From positions 528,613 to 592,612 of the forward strand of contig CAIQVH010000016.1 in the NCBI GenBank assembly GCA_903875215.1: 64,000 bases of DNA, written 5' to 3'. Made by a program: the position numbers and the translations under genes. The notes beneath the pieces were generated by a model that searched no databases, was not told the DNA's origin, and saw nothing but the letters and a program-made list of their open reading frames with translations. The DNA comes from an uncultured Anaerolineae bacterium. Its GTDB lineage: Bacteria; Chloroflexota; Anaerolineae; Anaerolineales; Villigracilaceae. Position 1 is the stretch's first letter. Every line of letters begins with the position of its first letter. Below, one piece after another: positions 35,963 to 42,961 of the stretch.

Positions 35963-36694
35963 TCAGGCCGCCTCCACATGAATCTCCGGGAAAAATTGCC
36001 GCACCGTGCCTTCCACCCATCCGTGCAAGGTGGCCGGCGAAAGCGGGCATCCCAGGCAGGCTCCGCCCAGGCGTACCTTGAGTGTTTCTCCGTCAAACGA
36101 GACGAAATCCACCGACCCGCCGTGGAATTGCTCGATATACGCGCTCAAACGATCCAGCAAAGTGCGCAGTTGTTCTTCTTGCGGATGAACCATGGTCGCT
36201 GTCATAAGATTATCTCCTACTTTTAAGGGGGAAGCGTTACTTTTAATTCCATTTTTAATCATCGATTTGACCTGGGATTGTGCATCCATCCAGCGGGAGG
36301 AAACTGACCGAGCCAGCCGGTCAAGGATCAGGTGGCCGGTTTGGGGGTGCAGTTCCGTCAAATCGCGCAGATCTGTTCCGCAGACCATCAGTACCTCGCA
36401 GGCCGTACTGCAAATGACCGAAGAGCTATAAACCGGGTTGCCCAACACCGCCGACCAGCCGAATATACTGCCGGGCCGCAGGCGGTTCAGATTGATCGCC
36501 TCGCCGTCATACGGCTTGTAGCGAATTACCACTTCGCCCTGCGTCAGCAGATACAGGCAGTCGGCTTTTTCGCCCTGTTCGATCACGACGGCCCCTTGCG
36601 GGAAGTTGCGCGCGTGGAACAGCGGCGCAATGATCTTCAGATCGGCGCTGCTTAAATCTTTAAAAAGCGGAAAACGAATCAACTCTGCCAGCAT
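35963..36694 (-). CDS. cNMP-binding domain fused to a NifU C-terminal-type domain
   Basis: A 243-residue protein. Residues 1-125 form a Crp/cNMP-binding beta-roll (FPLFKDLSSADLKIIAPLF; LRPGSIFGWSAVLG). Residues ~164-243 are a NifU C-terminal-like Fe-S scaffold domain with C213-L-G-C216. No helix-turn-helix is visible. The ATG at 36694 follows a TATTAT box by eight bases and looks leaderless. An internal ATG at 36205 (residue 164) has AGGAG eight bases upstream, so an 80-residue NifU-like protein (35963..36205) is probably also made from the same frame. The pairing suggests Fe-S supply or sensing linked to a small-molecule signal (inference). Confidence 0.8.
   Translation of the reverse strand: MLAELIRFPLFKDLSSADLKIIAPLFHARNFPQGAVVIEQGEKADCLYLLTQGEVVIRYKPYDGEAINLNRLRPGSIFGWSAVLGNPVYSSSVICSTACEVLMVCGTDLRDLTELHPQTGHLILDRLARSVSSRWMDAQSQVKSMIKNGIKSNASPLKVGDNLMTATMVHPQEEQLRTLLDRLSAYIEQFHGGSVDFVSFDGETLKVRLGGACLGCPLSPATLHGWVEGTVRQFFPEIHVEAA
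36214..36218 (-). promoter_or_regulatory. internal ribosome binding site for the NifU-like domain
   Basis: AGGAG on the minus strand, eight bases before an in-frame ATG at 36205 that begins the NifU-like domain (MTATMVHPQEEQ). It is inside the longer open frame. Confidence 0.65.
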
Positions 36695-36702
36695 TTGTCT
36701 AG

Positions 36703-36708
36703 ATAATA
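36703..36708 (-). promoter_or_regulatory. -10 element of the cNMP-NifU gene
   Basis: TATTAT on the minus strand, eight bases before the ATG at 36694, with no ribosome binding site between. Confidence 0.45.
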
Positions 36709-36821
36709 AATCTCTCCACGAAGGTATACATAGTGGCAAATATCCTGAAAAATTCGACATTAATCCCAAAATTTATGACATCCTCCCGCCTTCAACACGA
36801 CGGATATCAGGGTACTTCAGG

Positions 36822-36827
36822 TATACT
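36822..36827 (+). promoter_or_regulatory. -10 element of the ECF sigma gene
   Basis: TATACT, within a direct repeat of ACTTCAGG, ends five bases before the first in-frame ATG at 36833. An autoregulated promoter is possible since sigma factors of this type often drive their own gene. Confidence 0.45.
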
Positions 36828-36832
36828 TCAGG

Positions 36833-37465
36833 ATGTTTGTAACCTTTTCCAGGATGATTGCATCTAAAATGATAGATGAAGACGCCCACAATTTCTCCAT
36901 CAGCGCGCTGCGCAATGGTGACCGCGTAGAATTCGCCCGCATGGTCGAAACCTACTACACTCCCATTTATCGGCTGGCGCTGAAAATGCTGGCCCACGAA
37001 CAGGATGCTGAAGACGTGCTGCAAACCACCTTCCTCAAGGCTTTCCAAAACATTCAGGGCTTCGAAGGCCGCTCCAGTCTCTCCACCTGGCTGTATCGCA
37101 TCGCCGCCAACGAAGCTCTCATGCTGCTGCGTCGCAAGCGGCCCGAGCAGTCACTGGACGAAGAGCCTGCTGAGAGCGAAGATAACTTGCCGTTGCCCGC
37201 CCAATTCACCGACTGGTGTTGCCTGCCAGAAAAGGAATTTGTCACCACCGAAGCCAAAGCCCAGCTCGACCGCGCCATCCAAAAACTTCCCGAAAAACTG
37301 CGAGTGGTCTTCATCCTGCGCGATATCGAGGGCCTCGCCATCAAGCAAACTGGCGAAATCCTTAACCTGACCGAAACTGCCGTCAAAACCCGCCTGCTGC
37401 GCGCCCGACTGGCTCTGCGCGAATCCCTGTCCGCTTATTTTAGTGAACGTCTGCTTTTGGAGTAA
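36833..37465 (+). CDS. ECF-type RNA polymerase sigma factor
   Basis: A 210-residue sigma-70 family protein. Region 2 is YYTPIYRLALKMLAHEQDAEDVLQ through FEGRSSLSTWLYRIAANEAL (about 40-105). Region 4 is LPEKLRVVFILRDIEGLAIKQTGEILN and TAVKTRLLRARLALRE (about 150-200). No region 3 is present. ATGs at 36833, 36854 and 36869 are in frame; the first sits just behind a -10-like box. The zinc-finger anti-sigma candidate follows after five bases, giving a normal sigma/anti-sigma pair. The redox genes downstream suggest an oxidative or thiol-stress signal. Confidence 0.9.
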   Translation: MFVTFSRMIASKMIDEDAHNFSISALRNGDRVEFARMVETYYTPIYRLALKMLAHEQDAEDVLQTTFLKAFQNIQGFEGRSSLSTWLYRIAANEALMLLRRKRPEQSLDEEPAESEDNLPLPAQFTDWCCLPEKEFVTTEAKAQLDRAIQKLPEKLRVVFILRDIEGLAIKQTGEILNLTETAVKTRLLRARLALRESLSAYFSERLLLE

Positions 37466-37470
37466 TCGCC

Positions 37471-37746
37471 ATGTCCCAGCCTGCCCACCCGCATGACCAC
37501 TCTGCCTGCCAGCGCCTGCTTGCCTCCATTGGCGACTACGTCGAAGGCGAAATCAATCTCGAATTGTGCCAGGAAATTGAACGCCATCTCTCCGGCTGTG
37601 AAAACTGCCGCATCGTAGTCGATACCCTCAGCAAAACCATTTATCTCTATCAGGCGAACGCCCAGGATACCACCGTCCCCGGTGCCGTACGGGACCGTCT
37701 TTTTTCGACCCTCAAGCTGGATGCCATCCTGCCCCGCAAGCCCTGA
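37471..37746 (+). CDS. zinc-finger (ZAS-type) anti-sigma factor candidate
   Basis: A 91-residue protein with the H-x3-C-x2-C motif of zinc anti-sigma factors (HLSGCENC near residues 44-51) preceded by a histidine/cysteine cluster near the N-terminus (HPHDHSAC). The remainder is helical and polar and there is no membrane segment, so it would be a soluble sensor. Zinc anti-sigma factors of this kind release their sigma factor on thiol oxidation. The gene is five bases downstream of the sigma gene. Confidence 0.75.
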   Translation: MSQPAHPHDHSACQRLLASIGDYVEGEINLELCQEIERHLSGCENCRIVVDTLSKTIYLYQANAQDTTVPGAVRDRLFSTLKLDAILPRKP

Positions 37747-37765
37747 CCGCACAGCTTCCACCTCC

Positions 37766-37963
37766 ATGCAAGAAATTCCACCCCGCCTGCACGCCTCGCT
37801 GCCCGCCCGCTTCGAGAACGCTCCACCCCGCCCAGGACTTCCCCTGCGACGCGGCTCAACCTGCCCACGCTGCGCGCAGGGCATCATCGACTACAATGGC
37901 CTGCTCGATCTGGAATGCCCCATCTGCGGCTACACCGAAAGCGGTGGAGCCGGCTGTACCTGA
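37766..37963 (+). CDS. small zinc-ribbon protein
   Basis: A 65-residue protein. After a Pro/Arg-rich N-terminal half, two C-x-x-C pairs (CPRC and CPIC, about 19 residues apart) form a zinc ribbon. It is 19 bases downstream of the anti-sigma gene and upstream of the selenoprotein, so it is probably in the same operon. No function is known; a protein or nucleic-acid contact role is likely from the fold. The ATG at 37766 gives the compact form; an in-frame ATG at 37682 would overlap the anti-sigma gene. Confidence 0.5.
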   Translation: MQEIPPRLHASLPARFENAPPRPGLPLRRGSTCPRCAQGIIDYNGLLDLECPICGYTESGGAGCT

Positions 37964-38020
37964 TAATTGCCCCTGTGAACGCCCCGTGAGGGCGTCAACC
38001 ATCCACCCCGAGGAGATTTT

Positions 38021-38689
38021 ATGGAAAAAATGCTACCCGATGAGATTGTCAAACAAATTCGTGACGTGTTCAAACAGCTCAAACACCCGGTCGAGCTCTT
38101 GTTTTTTGGTTCCCAGGCGCGCTGTGAGTACTGCAATGAAATCCAACAACTGTTGGAAGAACTCATCCCGCTATCCGGGCAGCTTTCCCTTTCCATTCAT
38201 GACCTGGAGCAGGAACCCGATCTCGCCCGGCATTACCAGGTGGAGGGGAAAGCCCCGGCCATTGTCATCACCGCGCGGGAAGGCGACCAGCTCACCGATT
38301 ACGGCATCCGCTATCTCGGCATTCCCTCGGGCCACGAATTTACCACCCTCATTCAGAGCATTTTGCTCGTTTCTGGGCGCGATTCTGGTCTCAACCCGCA
38401 AACCCGAGCCTACCTCAAAACACTCACCACACCGCTGCATCTCGAAGTCTTCGTCACCCCTACCTGACCGTACTGTCCGCGAGCCGTGCTGCTCGCCTAC
38501 CAGATGGCCATGGAAAACCCTAAAATGGTGCTCGCCGAAGGCGTGGAGGCCATGGAATTCCAGGAATTATCTCAACAGTATGGAATCAGCGGAGTGCCCG
38601 ATACGGTGATCAATGCTGCCGGACGTGTGGTGGGTGCCGTTCCCGAACAGCAGATGCTCGCTGAATTGATTCGCACCCTGGGAAAATAG
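38021..38689 (+). CDS. selenoprotein: two-domain (PDO-like) disulfide oxidoreductase with UxxC
   Basis: A 222-residue protein if the in-frame TGA at 38465-38467 is read as selenocysteine. It has two thioredoxin-like units, as in archaeal-type protein disulfide oxidoreductases. The first has C35-E-Y-C38; the second has TPT-Sec149-P-Y-C152-PRAVLLAY, exactly where the second CxxC is expected, and later a cis-proline turn GISGVPDTVINAAGR. Both halves lie in the same frame with homology continuous through the TGA. A 6-bp stem-loop with GU in its loop follows 11 bases after the TGA. It would transfer disulfides or reduce peroxides in the cytoplasm. A TlpA gene follows after one base. Confidence 0.85.
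38479..38496 (+). promoter_or_regulatory. SECIS-like stem-loop for UGA at 38465
   Basis: GCGAGC-CGTGCT-GCTCGC: 6-bp perfect stem, hexaloop containing GU at the 19th-20th base after UGA. Loop position and stem length match the structure at 46830-46873 in the formate dehydrogenase gene. It lies inside the coding region, as bacterial SECIS elements do. Confidence 0.75.
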
Positions 38690-38690
38690 T

Positions 38691-39260
38691 ATGCCCAGAA
38701 TTCGTAAAACTCGCAGCACGCAATCGATATTTTTCCTGGTGATCGGTCTCGGCCTGGTACTGGTGGCTCTCGCCGCGTTTTTCTCCCTGCCGAAGGCAGT
38801 GCAGCAGGTTCAAACCCAGTCTCTGTCTGCTATCCCGGTGGAGGTGAATTTCGCAGCCCCGGAAGTCCATTTGACCGATCTGCAGGGCCAGGCGGTGGCG
38901 CTTTCTGATTTTTCTGGCCAGGTAATCCTGTACAATGCCTGGGCTACCTGGTGCCCGCCCTGCAAGGAGGAAATGCCGACGCTGGAAGCTTATTTTGATG
39001 CACACCGTCAGGATGGGTTCGTCATTGTTGCCATCGAGGATGGCGAGCCGCTGGAGGAAGTCAGCGCTTTTGTGAAAGATTATGGGTTGACATTTCCTGT
39101 CTGGCCCGATCCGAAATGGGTTGCGACGACGGCCTTTAAAACTGATAACCTGCCCACTTCGTTTGTCATTGATCGCACTGGTATCGTCCGCCTGACCTGG
39201 ACGGGTGCGATCAGCCGTGATGTGCTGGAAAAGTATGTTACCCCATTGTTGAAGGAATAG
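38691..39260 (+). CDS. TlpA-family thiol-disulfide oxidoreductase, membrane anchored
   Basis: A 189-residue protein with one N-terminal membrane segment (about residues 13-36) and an extracytoplasmic thioredoxin fold. The active site is W87-C88-P-P-C91 in WATWCPPCKEEMP, and the cis-proline turn is DNLPTSFVIDR. It likely reduces disulfides or supplies reductant outside the membrane, for example in cytochrome maturation. It begins one base after the selenoprotein stop, so the two are cotranscribed and may form a thiol relay across the membrane (inference). Confidence 0.9.
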   Translation: MPRIRKTRSTQSIFFLVIGLGLVLVALAAFFSLPKAVQQVQTQSLSAIPVEVNFAAPEVHLTDLQGQAVALSDFSGQVILYNAWATWCPPCKEEMPTLEAYFDAHRQDGFVIVAIEDGEPLEEVSAFVKDYGLTFPVWPDPKWVATTAFKTDNLPTSFVIDRTGIVRLTWTGAISRDVLEKYVTPLLKE

Positions 39261-39268
39261 GAGCAGAA

Positions 39269-39736
39269 ATGGACGCGAAAGTTACCTGGAGTACGGGATT
39301 ATCCTTTAGTGGTTCAGCTGATTCTGGGTTTAGCGTGCCGTTGGGTGCCGATGCGGGTGTGGGTGGGGCGAATGATGGGTTTCGCCCGCTCGAACTGATG
39401 GCGGTTTCTCTGGCGGGTTGCACGGCGATGGATGTGATTTCGATCTTGCGCAAGAAACAGCAGGCGGTGTCGGCATTCGATGTGTCGGTGCAGGCGGAGC
39501 AGCAGGATGCTCATCCGCATGTTTTTACGCGGGCAGTCATCACCTATGTGGTGGCCGGCCAGAATGTGGATGAAGCCGCGCTGGTGCGCGCCATAGAGCT
39601 TTCGGCGACGAAATATTGCCCGGCGCAGGCGATGCTGGCGAAGGCCTTTGAGATGGAACTGGTTTATGAAATTTATGAGCAGTTGGGAGAAGACCGAAAG
39701 CTGGTGAAAACCGGCCGGTGGACACCGGCTTCTTAG
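39269..39736 (+). CDS. OsmC/Ohr-family protein
   Basis: A 155-residue protein of the OsmC superfamily, thiol-dependent organic hydroperoxide peroxidases. The two catalytic cysteines are C51 (SLAGCTAMDV) and C117 (KYCPAQAM), with the family glutamate in the GFRPLELM stretch. GGAG precedes the ATG. It ends the plus-strand sigma/anti-sigma/selenoprotein/TlpA run and supports a thiol-peroxide stress role for that run. Confidence 0.9.
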   Translation: MDAKVTWSTGLSFSGSADSGFSVPLGADAGVGGANDGFRPLELMAVSLAGCTAMDVISILRKKQQAVSAFDVSVQAEQQDAHPHVFTRAVITYVVAGQNVDEAALVRAIELSATKYCPAQAMLAKAFEMELVYEIYEQLGEDRKLVKTGRWTPAS

Positions 39737-39760
39737 CCCGAGTCTGGTGAAATTGGACAG

Positions 39761-39796
39761 ACATCCCGAGCTCACAGGCTCGGGATGTTTTTTATT
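39761..39796 (+). terminator. intrinsic terminator after the OsmC gene
   Basis: ACATCCCGAG pairs with CTCGGGATGT across a short loop and is followed by TTTTTATT. It lies between convergent genes. Confidence 0.92.
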
Positions 39797-41252
39797 CGTC
39801 TTTTTGGATCAGGCTTTTCAGCTCGGATTTGCTTGAGGCGATAATGGTTTGTGAGAAGCGCGTCAGGGTGCCTTTGTAGGCGATGGCGCCGTCATGTACG
39901 ACCCAGCCATCGAGGGTAAAGGGGATTGGGCTGTCGGCCAGGATCCATTCGCCGTTGTATTTGCGGGCGATGTGGATGTGGGTTCCAGTGGTTTCGCCGC
40001 CTTCGCAGGAGGCGTGTCCGAGCTGCTCGCCTACCTTGAAGGTTTGCCCGGTTTGCGGCAGGTTTTCGGTGGCGAGGTGCAGGTAGAACAGCACCCATCC
40101 GGTTTGTTCCAGGCCGTCTCCATCCAGGTCGAGCATGATCTCGCCTGGCATAGAGCGGGCAACAATGCCGTCTGCCATGGCGGTGACCCATTCGGAGGTG
40201 GCATGGCATTCGGAGACACCGGTGGGGGCAAAGTCGATGGCGGCGTAGGGTTCGCCTTTGCCCCAGCCGGTATGCGGGCCGCCGGTGTAGTTCCAGTTTT
40301 TTCCGGTCTCGAAGGGCAGGGTCAGGGCGGGTTGTTGCAGGCTGCCGGGGATGTGGGGCTGCTGGTTGGTCCACGGATCGCCGAAGAGGGTGGCGTAAGT
40401 TTGGGCGAGGCCGCCCGGGCCGATGATCTGGTCGTAGAGCGGGGATGAGTATTGGCGGGAGAAGGCGTATTGCATGGCAACGGTGGCGGCATTCTGCCAG
40501 GGGTCGGGATGTTCGATGCGCCTGTCGGGGTGTTCGAGTTCGAGCAGGGTGCCACGACGCCAGCCGTAGTAGCCGTTATTGAGCGTGTTTGCCATCCAGA
40601 CGAGTTGCAGGTAAAGCCCGTGGTAGGAGGGGTTGTTGTAATTGAGCAGGTAGGGGGTGTTGGGGGTTTCGGGCCGGCTCAGGGCGCCGCTGTAATATTC
40701 AAGGATGGCAAGCAGGATGCGCGGGCTGACGCTGAAGTTTTGGGAGACGATGCGGACCAGGTCAGCGCCGGTATGCGGGCCATCGCCGATCTGTTCGTTG
40801 TAGTTTTTGAGCCAGCCTGGTTGGGAATTGACGAAGGTTTCAATGTCAAAGCCGACCTGGGCCGGGCCGTTGACGAACAGGCTATCGGGGATAATCTGGT
40901 AGGAGCTGCCCCATAGGGATTTGTAGTAGATCGGGATTTTCATCGGGAAGCCGGGCGGCATGCTGCTGGCGTCTTGTGGAATGATGGGGTTGGCGACGCG
41001 GATTTCGTCGATACTGGTGTTGAAGTGAGCGGCCAGGCTGGGGAGCGTGTCACCGCTCTGGGCGGTGTAGTTGACCAGTTCGCCGGGCTGGAAGGGTGGG
41101 CGGGTGGGGATGGCTGTATAGACTGCGGCAGGTGTGGGAAAGACCGGGCTGGGCAGGAGCTCGGGGGCAGGGGATGTGTCAGGGGTGGAGGCGCAGGCAG
41201 TGATTACCAGGCTGATGAGTAGTGGCAGGTGGAAGCGGGAAAGAGGGTTCAT
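39792..41252 (-). CDS. LysM-M23 lipoprotein, paralog 1
   Basis: A 486-residue exported lipoprotein. The signal peptide ends in LVITAC (lipobox). A Pro/Thr-rich linker and a LysM repeat (NYTAQSGDTLPSLAAHF) follow. A ~200-residue helical middle part precedes an M23-like peptidase domain with GGPHTGWGKGEPYAAIDFAP (H and D metal ligands) and GTHIHIARKYNGEW (H-x-H). It should bind peptidoglycan or glycan and cut cross-bridges, or be an inactive relative. ATG at 41252 is the start that gives the signal peptide. It is the last of three tandem paralogs on this strand. Confidence 0.82.
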   Translation of the reverse strand: MNPLSRFHLPLLISLVITACASTPDTSPAPELLPSPVFPTPAAVYTAIPTRPPFQPGELVNYTAQSGDTLPSLAAHFNTSIDEIRVANPIIPQDASSMPPGFPMKIPIYYKSLWGSSYQIIPDSLFVNGPAQVGFDIETFVNSQPGWLKNYNEQIGDGPHTGADLVRIVSQNFSVSPRILLAILEYYSGALSRPETPNTPYLLNYNNPSYHGLYLQLVWMANTLNNGYYGWRRGTLLELEHPDRRIEHPDPWQNAATVAMQYAFSRQYSSPLYDQIIGPGGLAQTYATLFGDPWTNQQPHIPGSLQQPALTLPFETGKNWNYTGGPHTGWGKGEPYAAIDFAPTGVSECHATSEWVTAMADGIVARSMPGEIMLDLDGDGLEQTGWVLFYLHLATENLPQTGQTFKVGEQLGHASCEGGETTGTHIHIARKYNGEWILADSPIPFTLDGWVVHDGAIAYKGTLTRFSQTIIASSKSELKSLIQKDE

Positions 41253-41290
41253 GTTGCGAATCAAGACCGGGCGAGGCAGGGTCTCGCTTT

Positions 41291-42934
41291 TTATTTTTTC
41301 TCGCGGATGATGCGGGTGGTGAAGGTGCCACTGGTGCTGGCGGTAATGGTCTGGTCGCCTTTGGTGAGAGTGCCTTTGTAGGGGGCGCCGCTGGAGTGGG
41401 TGATCCAGCCGTCGAGGTTGAAGGGCAGCGGGCCGTCGGCCAGGATCCATTCGCCGTTGTATTTGCGGGCGATGTGCGTGTGTGTGCCGGTGGAGATGCC
41501 ACCTTCGCAGGAGGGGTGGCCGATTTTATCATCTTTTTGCAGGCTGGCGCCCAGTTTGGCTTTGCCTGCGGTGGCGATGTGGAGGAAGAGGATGTTCCAG
41601 CCGGTTTGTTCGTGTCCGTCTCCATCCAGGTCGAGGACGACTACGCCGGTGGCGGTGCGGACGACGACGCCTGCGGCCGGGGCGAGTACCCAGTTCTCTG
41701 TGGCGACGCAGCCCTGTTCGACCGCACCGGGGGCGAAGTCGATGGCAGCCAGGGCGCCTTCGATTTCCCAGGCGGAGTGTGGGCCGCCAGTGAAGGCCCA
41801 GATTTTTCCGGGTTCAAAGGGCAGGCTCAGTTCGGGTTGGGTCAGCCCGGCAGGGAGGTTGGGTTCGAAGGCTTGGGCGCGTTCCCAGGGCGGGCCGAAC
41901 ATTTCTGCGTAGAGTGCGGAAAACCCGTTGGGGGCGACGATCTGTTCCCAGGCGGCGCGGTCGTGGGTCTGGGCGAAGTAGTATTGGATGGCGGCGGTGC
42001 CGGCGTTGAGTTGCGGGTTCATGCGCAGGCTGGTTCCATCGTTGAAGGTCAGGGTGGTTAGTTTTCCGGCTCGCCAATCGTAGTAGCCGGTGGAAAGGAC
42101 GCCGCTGGCCCACATCAACTGGCGGAAGAGGCGGCGGTAGTGGTAGTCGACGTGGCCAAGCGGGTATTCGTCGGCGGCGAGGGTGCTGGGCTGGCCGCGC
42201 ACCCAGTGGCTTTCGTATTCGATGATGGCCAGGATGATGCGCGGGTTCAGCGAGTTCTCGTAGGCGATGCGTTCCACGGCCTGAGCACCGGTCGTCCATC
42301 CGCCGCTGATGATGTATTCCTTGTAGGTGTTCAGGTAGCCGTTTTGGGCGGTGATATAGGCGCTGATGTCGAAATCCATGGCGGATGGGCCAAATACAAC
42401 TTCGCTATCGGGGATGGTGCGCTCGCCGGGGGACATGGCTTCGGTGTTGGTGCTTTTTGGAAGGAGAAGCAGGGTACCAGGTGTGAGCAGGGCATCTGCT
42501 GGTGGCAGGACCTGGTCTGAGATGATTTGCTGTGGGTTGATCTGGAAGCGTTGGGCGATGATTTCCAGCGTATCTCCACCCTGGCTTGTGTAAATCTCCA
42601 TTGGCCCGCCGGCGTTGACAGGAGGAAGGGTGGCGGTGGGGAAAGGCGAGTCGGTGGGGATGGCAGGCGGTGTGGCGCCAAAATCCAACCCGCCGCCACC
42701 GATTGGTGCGCTGGTTGGAGCCATGCCCGGGGTGGGCGTGCCGGGAAGTGGCAGAACCGCCAGGGGTGTGAGGTCGTGAGTCTGCGTGGGGGCTGGGTTG
42801 CCGGGTGAGGTGGCGCTGGCTTTGGCCGGTGGGGTGGGGGTAAATTGAGCGCCCCATAGCCCGGAGTCTGCGCCGCAGGCGCTGAGCAGGCTGCTGAGCA
42901 GAATCAGGCTGAGCAATCGGGAAGAGAAGGACAT
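41291..42934 (-). CDS. LysM-M23 lipoprotein, paralog 2
   Basis: A 547-residue lipoprotein with lipobox LLSAC near residue 20, a long Pro/Thr/Ala-rich linker (to ~120) and a LysM segment (EIYTSQGGDTLEIIAQRFQI). The shared middle domain (EYESHWVRGQP; IQYYFAQTHDRAAWEQIV) and the M23-like end follow (GGPHSAWEIEGALAAIDFAP; GTHTHIARKYNGEW). All metal-ligand positions of the family are kept. The promoter TATAAT is ten bases from the ATG, giving an almost leaderless message. About 38 bases separate it from paralog 1. Confidence 0.82.
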   Translation of the reverse strand: MSFSSRLLSLILLSSLLSACGADSGLWGAQFTPTPPAKASATSPGNPAPTQTHDLTPLAVLPLPGTPTPGMAPTSAPIGGGGLDFGATPPAIPTDSPFPTATLPPVNAGGPMEIYTSQGGDTLEIIAQRFQINPQQIISDQVLPPADALLTPGTLLLLPKSTNTEAMSPGERTIPDSEVVFGPSAMDFDISAYITAQNGYLNTYKEYIISGGWTTGAQAVERIAYENSLNPRIILAIIEYESHWVRGQPSTLAADEYPLGHVDYHYRRLFRQLMWASGVLSTGYYDWRAGKLTTLTFNDGTSLRMNPQLNAGTAAIQYYFAQTHDRAAWEQIVAPNGFSALYAEMFGPPWERAQAFEPNLPAGLTQPELSLPFEPGKIWAFTGGPHSAWEIEGALAAIDFAPGAVEQGCVATENWVLAPAAGVVVRTATGVVVLDLDGDGHEQTGWNILFLHIATAGKAKLGASLQKDDKIGHPSCEGGISTGTHTHIARKYNGEWILADGPLPFNLDGWITHSSGAPYKGTLTKGDQTITASTSGTFTTRIIREKK

Positions 42935-42944
42935 GATGGTCTGG

Positions 42945-42950
42945 ATTATA
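42945..42950 (-). promoter_or_regulatory. -10 element of LysM-M23 paralog 2
   Basis: TATAAT on the minus strand, ten bases before the ATG at 42934, so the 5' leader would be only a few bases. Confidence 0.5.
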
Positions 42951-42961
42951 CCAGCCGGTTA

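Noticed and set aside
38465..38486. Frameshift or nonsense mutation splitting the oxidoreductase gene into two small genes
   Set aside because: Both parts are in the same frame, the TGA replaces a catalytic Cys codon, and a SECIS-like hairpin follows; recoding explains all three.
38807..38825. tRNA-like T-arm sequence (GGTTCAAACCC)
   Set aside because: It lies within the TlpA coding region and no acceptor, D-arm or anticodon arm surrounds it; no tRNA genes were found in the window.
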